A stretch of DNA of 38,354 bases from CAYZBM01 sp964476705 (GTDB lineage Bacteria > Pseudomonadota > Alphaproteobacteria > Rickettsiales > UBA6187), in assembly GCA_964476705.1 (NCBI GenBank), contig CAYZBM010000008.1:1-38354 (forward strand), given 5' to 3'. The notes beneath the pieces were generated by a model. That model did not search any database. It saw only the letters and a program-made list of their open reading frames with translations, and was not told the DNA's origin. The position numbers were made by a program, and so were the translations under genes. Of the stretch, positions 33,530 through 38,354 are shown one piece after another. Each line of letters opens with the position of its first letter. Position 1 is the stretch's first letter.

Positions 33530-36500
33530 CATATTTGTCAGTAGCTAAACCTTCAAATCTATTTCTAATTAAATTATCTAACTGCGTGCGAGGAGTAGAT
33601 GGCGTTTTATGCGGGCTTTTTCGCTGACGAAGTTCTCCTCGGTCGGGAGTAGAATGATTGGAATTATCTGCCGCCTTGGGGCTATTTAATTCTTTTTGTA
33701 GTTCTTCTTCATGTAAAATAGCTTTCTCTTCTTTCGTTGATAAGGAAGCAGCTAGAACTTCGTTATCTTCGCCTTTATTTTCTTCAAATAATTTTTTATG
33801 TAGACGTTTGACAGGAGGAACAGAAGAACCTTCAAACTTAGTAATACATGTATTTAATAGATCAATCGAGCCCGGTAAATTCTCTTTTTCCTTAGTAGGA
33901 GCATCTTCATCATCTTTAGATTTATTTTCTTGTCTTGGTCTGTTGATTAAGCCAAATATGGGGGAGGCGAATTTTTTTTCTTCCTTTTCATTAGCGGGAG
34001 AAAAAGATAAATTATAATTAAAATGATAAATTGCTTTTAAAGCCGCTTTTTTTTCTTGTAATTCTCTTAGTTCATGCTCCGATAAATTATTGTTTTTTTC
34101 GAGATTTCTTAAGTCTTGATTTAATTTATCTATTTCCTCTTTTCTAATAATTATATTTTGCTGGTTATTTACAATATGAATATTACCTTCATTGTTATAA
34201 ACATAAATAGTAGATGGCTTTTTATTAAGCGGTAATTCTGCCAGAGAGCAATAGATTATGTTATATTGATCAGGATTTTTAAAGTGCAAATTTTCTTTAT
34301 ATGTTAGTATATTTTTAATATGTGTCCTACTTTTATTTAATTCTTCTCCGGTAGCCATTTTATTTATTTTTTCTAGCTTGGTAGTTAAAGTTGCGCCAAT
34401 TTCTTTTTTCCAATTTTCGGCCTGAGTTTTATCGACTCTAAAACCTTTTAGATGCTCTTCATCTATTAGCAATTTTACATAAGCTGCTGGGTCTTTGGCA
34501 TCATACTGCACCACATACATTTCTATCTGCTTTGCTGGATTCATTGTGACATAGATAGTTTCAGGACATATTTCTATATTTGCATCTTTACAAAATCTTA
34601 CTGAATATGAAGAAATGGTTTTGGTATTGCGGCGCCCCAAAGTACTAGTTCCTGTTGCCATGTAATTATCAGGCTTCTGGTAAATAGGAAGAGATTTTCT
34701 TTCAATTTTATTATCTTTTGCATCTCTTAAACCGACGACAAAACTTGGGCCTTTTGTAAGTAAGTCAGTTCTGCTTTGTTGGGGGGTGCCAGTATTTGCC
34801 CAAGTTTTTTTTGGAGGTGTGACTAAAGGGTCAAAAGAGCCTCTTCTTGATATACTTTCTTCTCCTGCAAATTCAGGATCATCAAACATACTAGTTTTAC
34901 TTGATCCTCTTGATCCTTTAGCTTGGTTTAATTGCGTAGTTAAAATATTATTATCATTTTTAACCTCTCTAAGTTGTTCTTGAAGATCTTTTATTGTTTC
35001 TTTAGCAATAGTTAATTCGGCTCTTAATCCTTGAATAATATTTTTAAGTTCTTGGTTGTTTTTAGCAAATTTGTCTAATTTTCTAGTAGCTTCTTCTGTA
35101 AGTTCTTTTATTTCTCTTTCTAATAAAGCTCTCTGTTTAGCTGGGTCTTCTCCTGGATTTATTTTAGCTTTGTTAAGTCTTGAATTAGCTTCAGTAAGTG
35201 CTTTTTGAACACGATCTCTTTCTTCTGTAAGTTCGCTTATTTGGTTTAATAAATTTTGGTGATTTTCTTTTTCTTTAGCTGAATGTTCAAAGCGAGTATT
35301 AACATATAATCTATAAATTCGATGCTCTTCTCTCCATTCCTCAACTATTTTTTGGTCATTTTCATCTCCATTCTTCGCGTCTTTTATTTTATTTTTAGAA
35401 GTGACCTCAGGTATAATTTTCCCGTTTACCCTAGATTGAAGATAGGCAATTAATCCTTCATCTGTATTTTCTAAAATTAATTCTTGGTCAGATTTATAAT
35501 CGTGGAGTTTTTTTAATTTAGAATAATCCATTAAATCATCGCAATTAAAATCAACGAAAGTTTTATGGAGCTCTTTTACTTCCCTAAGTTGTTTCTTATA
35601 TTTTTTTTTATCTACCTTAGTTGGCTTATTTTCTTTATCTTCAAGAAGCTTTACATACTCCTTATAACTCTTAGGAGTCATTATATTTGTCTGACCATTA
35701 TTCTCTCTATAAGTAAGCCAAGCTAAAATTCCCTCATAATTAGTGATTCGCATTTTGCTTATACATTCTAGATCTTTTTTTAGTTTGGCAATTGTCTCTT
35801 TATGTTCTTCAATTATGGCTAAATTGTATGTATGGTTAAAGTTGGTTACTAAATTATGTCCAAAATCATTATCCTCACCTTCTTCAAAATCTCCACCACC
35901 GGGAATGAAAGTTATTGGATCATTATCTGTAACTACAGTTTGAAATCTTTCTGACGGGCTAAAAAGAGTTTGAGTGTTATCTCCTCTGTTATGTCCTGTT
36001 TTATTTCTCATTGGTACAACTACTACTTCTTTCATTGGGGATACTTCTCTATGCTTACTTCTCCTACCTTTCCAACAACAAAATGCCGCTGCAGCCAGGC
36101 CACAGGTGGCTACTGCTCCTGCAGCTATAGTAGTAAACATCCATGGAAATCCAGCGGTAGAGCTTTCTGCAGTTGGAGCTTGTGTAGTTGTTGTTTCTGC
36201 ATATGTTGTAGTTGCGGCAGGAGTTGTTGTAGTTACCAATGTATCATTAACAATCCTATTAATAAAAGCCAGACACTCTACAGCCGTAAGCAGGGCGCAA
36301 CCACTAATTTTTTTCCAATCAATACAATCACTATTATTGGTAGCGGGCTCTGAAGTTGTCGAAGTTGTTGAAGATTCTGAAGGAGGAGTATAAGGAAGTG
36401 GCTTTGAAGTTTCACCAACAGTTATAGTAGTTTCGCCAAGAGCATTAGTAACAGTGGTGGTTGTTTGGGTAGTGAAAGTAGCTGTAGTAGTTGTGGGAGT

Positions 36501-37637
36501 TAGAGTAGTTGTTTGATCTGTAGATATAGTTGTACTAGCGGTTATTGTAGTTTCAGTAATAGTTTTGGTAGTTACTTCTTGTGTTGTTGTTCCTTCTGGG
36601 GTAGTTGTAGTTGTAGTTGTTACTTCTTTTGTAGTTGTCGTTGTAGTTTCAGTAGGAGTAGTAGGTGCTTCTGAAGAGCTAGAGCTAGTGTCAGGATTAG
36701 TAACTATATCTACAGGTGGGGTAGTTGAACTACTTGCCAAACTTGTAGAAGTATCTGGTGATGTTAGATCAGAACAAGGAGGGCAAGTCGGTGGCTCTGG
36801 ACAAACAGGAGGCGGTGGAGGTGTAGGGCATACTGGCGGCGGACAGGTTATTATAGCTGTTTCGCTAGTTGAGCTTGCAGAAGAAGAAGTCGATGTATCC
36901 GTACTTGTTGAGCTAGATGAACTTGTAGAAGAACTGGTCGATGTTTGAGCTTCAGTAGGACAAGCAGGTGCTGGTGGGCAAGGTTCTAGAGTTGGACAGA
37001 CTACTGGTGGCGGACATGTAGGTGCCGCAGTTTCACTATTTGTATTTGCTGCCGAAGCGGATGTAGAAGTATCTGTATTTGTTGAGCTAGATGAACTTGT
37101 AGAAGATGCTGTTGAAGTTGCGGCATCGGTTGGGCACACTGGTGCTGGTGGACATGGTTCTGGCGTTCCACATATAATCTCTGGACAAGGGGCGCAGGTT
37201 TCAGGAGTAATTGTGCTAGTTGATGCTGGAGTCGTTGAGCTAGTGGTGCTTGTTGTAGTAGTTATTGCTGTGGTGCTAGTAACAATGTTTGCAACCGGTA
37301 AGCCTGTTATTGGGTCAAAATAGATAGTTATAGTATCACTTGTTGTTGAACCAGGTCCTCCTATTGAATATATAAGCTTAGATGTTTGTCCTACTGCTTG
37401 GGCAACTTTGACTCTATCGGCCATCCAGCTCTTTAGAATTTGAAGATTATCAATAGTATATCTGGTTTCGCAAGTTTCGTTTTTATAACATATGGTTTCA
37501 TTTAAGTGAGCATTATTATTGAGTTCAACAGTTGTACCACCCTTAGCCGCATTTATGATGGGTTGACTATAATTTTCTCCTGCTTTAATACTTATGCCAT
37601 GTAAAGAATTAAGCTGTGCAGCTGCTACAGTTGTCAT
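33513..37637 (-). CDS. Unassigned mucin-like single-pass membrane protein with coiled coil and SP/TP-rich basic tail
   Basis: 1374 residues; I recognise no family. In order: residues 1-118, a folded-looking region with no signal peptide and three Cys; 147-288, Cys-Pro modules (PEPCPPAPVCPTD and similar) alternating with Ser/Thr spacers; 326-408, Thr-rich; 437-460, a short Cys-containing segment (DCIDWKKISGCALLTAVECL); 498-522, one membrane helix followed by WKGRRSKHR; 600-780, charged helices; ~780-905, coiled coil; ~905-1010, low-complexity basic/Ser; ~1010-1200, a possible domain with PETIYV (1025) and PSTIYV (1141); then a basic C-terminus with KSPHKTPSTPR and ASPKK. The positive-inside rule would leave the mucin-like half outside. 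The basic C-terminus recalls type IV secretion signals. It could be a surface protein or a secreted host-membrane effector. It is lone, and convergent with the cyclo-ligase gene. Confidence 0.85.
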   Translation of the reverse strand: MTTVAAAQLNSLHGISIKAGENYSQPIINAAKGGTTVELNNNAHLNETICYKNETCETRYTIDNLQILKSWMADRVKVAQAVGQTSKLIYSIGGPGSTTSDTITIYFDPITGLPVANIVTSTTAITTTTSTTSSTTPASTSTITPETCAPCPEIICGTPEPCPPAPVCPTDAATSTASSTSSSSSTNTDTSTSASAANTNSETAAPTCPPPVVCPTLEPCPPAPACPTEAQTSTSSSTSSSSSTSTDTSTSSSASSTSETAIITCPPPVCPTPPPPPVCPEPPTCPPCSDLTSPDTSTSLASSSTTPPVDIVTNPDTSSSSSEAPTTPTETTTTTTKEVTTTTTTTPEGTTTQEVTTKTITETTITASTTISTDQTTTLTPTTTTATFTTQTTTTVTNALGETTITVGETSKPLPYTPPSESSTTSTTSEPATNNSDCIDWKKISGCALLTAVECLAFINRIVNDTLVTTTTPAATTTYAETTTTQAPTAESSTAGFPWMFTTIAAGAVATCGLAAAAFCCWKGRRSKHREVSPMKEVVVVPMRNKTGHNRGDNTQTLFSPSERFQTVVTDNDPITFIPGGGDFEEGEDNDFGHNLVTNFNHTYNLAIIEEHKETIAKLKKDLECISKMRITNYEGILAWLTYRENNGQTNIMTPKSYKEYVKLLEDKENKPTKVDKKKYKKQLREVKELHKTFVDFNCDDLMDYSKLKKLHDYKSDQELILENTDEGLIAYLQSRVNGKIIPEVTSKNKIKDAKNGDENDQKIVEEWREEHRIYRLYVNTRFEHSAKEKENHQNLLNQISELTEERDRVQKALTEANSRLNKAKINPGEDPAKQRALLEREIKELTEEATRKLDKFAKNNQELKNIIQGLRAELTIAKETIKDLQEQLREVKNDNNILTTQLNQAKGSRGSSKTSMFDDPEFAGEESISRRGSFDPLVTPPKKTWANTGTPQQSRTDLLTKGPSFVVGLRDAKDNKIERKSLPIYQKPDNYMATGTSTLGRRNTKTISSYSVRFCKDANIEICPETIYVTMNPAKQIEMYVVQYDAKDPAAYVKLLIDEEHLKGFRVDKTQAENWKKEIGATLTTKLEKINKMATGEELNKSRTHIKNILTYKENLHFKNPDQYNIIYCSLAELPLNKKPSTIYVYNNEGNIHIVNNQQNIIIRKEEIDKLNQDLRNLEKNNNLSEHELRELQEKKAALKAIYHFNYNLSFSPANEKEEKKFASPIFGLINRPRQENKSKDDEDAPTKEKENLPGSIDLLNTCITKFEGSSVPPVKRLHKKLFEENKGEDNEVLAASLSTKEEKAILHEEELQKELNSPKAADNSNHSTPDRGELRQRKSPHKTPSTPRTQLDNLIRNRFEGLATDKYASPKK
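36774..37199 (-). repeat. Two and a half tandem Cys-Pro / Ser-Thr modules inside the mucin-like gene
   Basis: Unit 1 (residues ~147-205) and unit 2 (~207-262) each contain a Cys-Pro block (PCPPAP, VCPT or ACPT) followed by a ~33-residue Ser/Thr spacer with TSSSSSTNTDTSTSAS-like sequence. Unit 3 (~264-288) has the Cys-Pro block only. The underlying DNA is also similar, for example TGTTGAGCTAGATGAACTTG on the plus strand in both spacers, which points to recent tandem duplication. Confidence 0.8.
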
Positions 37638-37640
37638 ATA

Positions 37641-37687
37641 TTACCTAATTTTTACCTAAAATTTAATCAATGAGGATTTTAATCAAT
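37641..37687 (-). promoter_or_regulatory. Two sets of direct repeats in the leader of the mucin-like gene
   Basis: Read on the minus strand, TTAGGTAA occurs twice (37659-37652 and 37648-37641, 11-bp period), the nearer copy placing AGG just before the ATG as a ribosome-binding site. Upstream, ATTGATTAAA occurs twice (37687-37678 and 37671-37662, 16-bp period), which could be an operator or part of the promoter. No confident -35/-10 pair was found. Confidence 0.4.
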
Positions 37688-37948
37688 TACAGATTTTATT
37701 TTGTAACGATAGGTCAGCTTTTAATAGAACATCTAAAAGATGTCAATCTAATTTAGTTAAAAAACTTACGATTGAATTATTATTATTTTAGGGGAATAAG
37801 TTTATTGTGTAATATAATTAATTATGGGGTAGGTAATGTAGGATGATCTTAAATAATTTAGCTTATAAGGCTTAAGTTAAATTAAGCTTATAGGTGACGT
37901 TAGTCTCCATAAATACATTCATTTCAAATAAGAAATACTATACCAAAA

Positions 37949-38098
37949 ATGCTGGCAATAATAATAGGGGTTTTAATTATTTCTTTCTTTTGTGTTTTTC
38001 TCTCCTCGTTTTTAATTATAACCCAGCAATTTCCTCATTCTCCGTCATCCCTGTATAAGTTCACTAATTTAAGTTCCAGATTAGGGCGTTCAAGTTAA
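37949..38098 (+). CDS. Possible 49-residue small membrane peptide
   Basis: ATG 37949 to TAA 38096-38098 encodes 49 residues. The first ~24 are strongly hydrophobic (MLAIIIGVLIISFFCVFLSS), enough for one membrane helix, and the rest are polar (QQFPHSPSSLYKF) with a basic end. No good Shine-Dalgarno sequence is seen and AT-rich DNA often gives such frames by chance. No family recognised. Confidence 0.2.
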   Translation: MLAIIIGVLIISFFCVFLSSFLIITQQFPHSPSSLYKFTNLSSRLGRSS

Positions 38099-38145
38099 GC
38101 GGATAGATAATGGTAAGCTCTGCAATCACTCGCAAATTCGTCATT

Positions 38146-38254
38146 CAGGTTCTTATCTTTTTTCCAAAATATTATCAATAAAATTGGCCTAGACTTTAGT
38201 CTATGGCCATAAATATTTTAATATTTTGGGTAAAAAAGAAAGAGACCTGAACCT
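38146..38254. repeat. ~109-bp imperfect palindrome near the right edge
   Basis: The left arm (38146 onward: CAGGTTC, TTATCTTTTTT, CCAAAATATTA) is complementary, with short gaps, to the right arm (38219-38254: TAATATTTTGGG, TAAAAAAGAAAGAG, ACCTGAACC). At the centre GGCCTAGACT (38186-38195) pairs with AGTCTATGGCC (38198-38208) with one bulge. An element of this size without a gene resembles a MITE-like or Rickettsiales-type palindromic element. No flanking target duplication could be confirmed. Confidence 0.6.
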
Positions 38255-38354
38255 ACTTTAAGACTTGGAGTATTCAATAAATTTTACTTAAATTTTGCAA
38301 TTATAGTAGATCAAGAAATAATTTACCTCTAATCAATAATTATTAAATTATTTC

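Larger units (their letters stand above)
37638..38145. other. Intergenic region right of the mucin-like gene
   Basis: About 510 bp without a convincing gene apart from a weak 49-codon frame (37949-38098). It holds small dyads: ACATCT-AAA-AGATGT (37729-37743) and ATAAGGCTTAA / TTAAGCTTAT with one bulge (37865-37891). It should contain the minus-strand promoter of the mucin-like gene. CCGTCATCCC at 38042-38051 resembles a motif in the ubiD-ogt gap. Confidence 0.5.

Noticed and set aside
35970..36948. Plus-strand frames of 127-139 codons rich in Val or Cys opposite the mucin-like region
   Set aside because: They mirror ACT/ACA threonine and serine codons on the other strand (GTAGTT runs read as Val). 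They have no start signals and overlap each other in different frames.
37949..38098. Treating the 49-codon hydrophobic frame as a toxin-antitoxin type I peptide
   Set aside because: There is no visible antisense RNA promoter or family motif. It is listed only as a low-confidence frame.
1..38354. tRNA, rRNA, insertion sequence with transposase, prophage or CRISPR genes
   Set aside because: None seen on reading both strands. The only mobile-type gene is the Rpn-family nuclease.

Overview
The window is AT-rich chromosomal DNA that reads as an alphaproteobacterium, most likely a member or relative of the Rickettsiales or another host-associated lineage. Supporting signs are a ChpT-type phosphotransferase (CckA-ChpT-CtrA relay), the alphaproteobacterial order DUF4164-like/zapA/6S RNA/5-FTHF cyclo-ligase, the lptF-lptG-lptD-surA-rsmA cluster, the pmbA-DUF374-waaA-lpxK cluster, the base composition, and an Rpn/PD-(D/E)XK nuclease with a GLxQ repeat tail. 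The argJ gene and the full lipid A/Kdo set suggest a less reduced genome than classical Rickettsia. The taxonomic placement is inference.

Layout. (1) 1-5728, minus strand: the N-terminal ~1909 residues of a giant two-partner-secretion exoprotein of the FHA/CdiA type, running off the left edge. An OmpA-like lipoprotein gene lies upstream of it on the same strand. (2) 6952-22450, plus strand: housekeeping genes ispH, a TatA/B-like gene, chpT, fumC, lptF, lptG, lptD, surA, rsmA, dprA, topA, argJ. (3) 22428-30256, minus strand: envelope genes read in the order ubiD, pmbA/tldE, DUF374 acyltransferase, waaA, lpxK, lpxL-like, then a WaaE-like glycosyltransferase behind three stacked hairpins. With lptF/G/D and surA this gives much of a route for making lipid A-Kdo, exporting LPS and folding outer-membrane proteins. 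(4) 30597-33529: ogt (minus), then DUF4164-like, zapA, a predicted 6S RNA, an inserted Rpn-family nuclease, and the 5-FTHF cyclo-ligase. (5) 33513-37637, minus strand: a 1374-residue protein I cannot assign to a family. It has a Cys-Pro and Ser/Thr-rich mucin-like half, one transmembrane segment, then a long half with coiled coil and a basic SP/TP-rich C-terminus. (6) 37638-38354: about 0.7 kb without a convincing gene, holding a long imperfect palindrome.

The most unusual items are the mucin-like membrane protein, the CdiA-like exoprotein whose possible toxin end lies outside the window, the predicted 6S RNA whose -10 box contains the zapA stop codon, and several large palindromes in the intergenic gaps.
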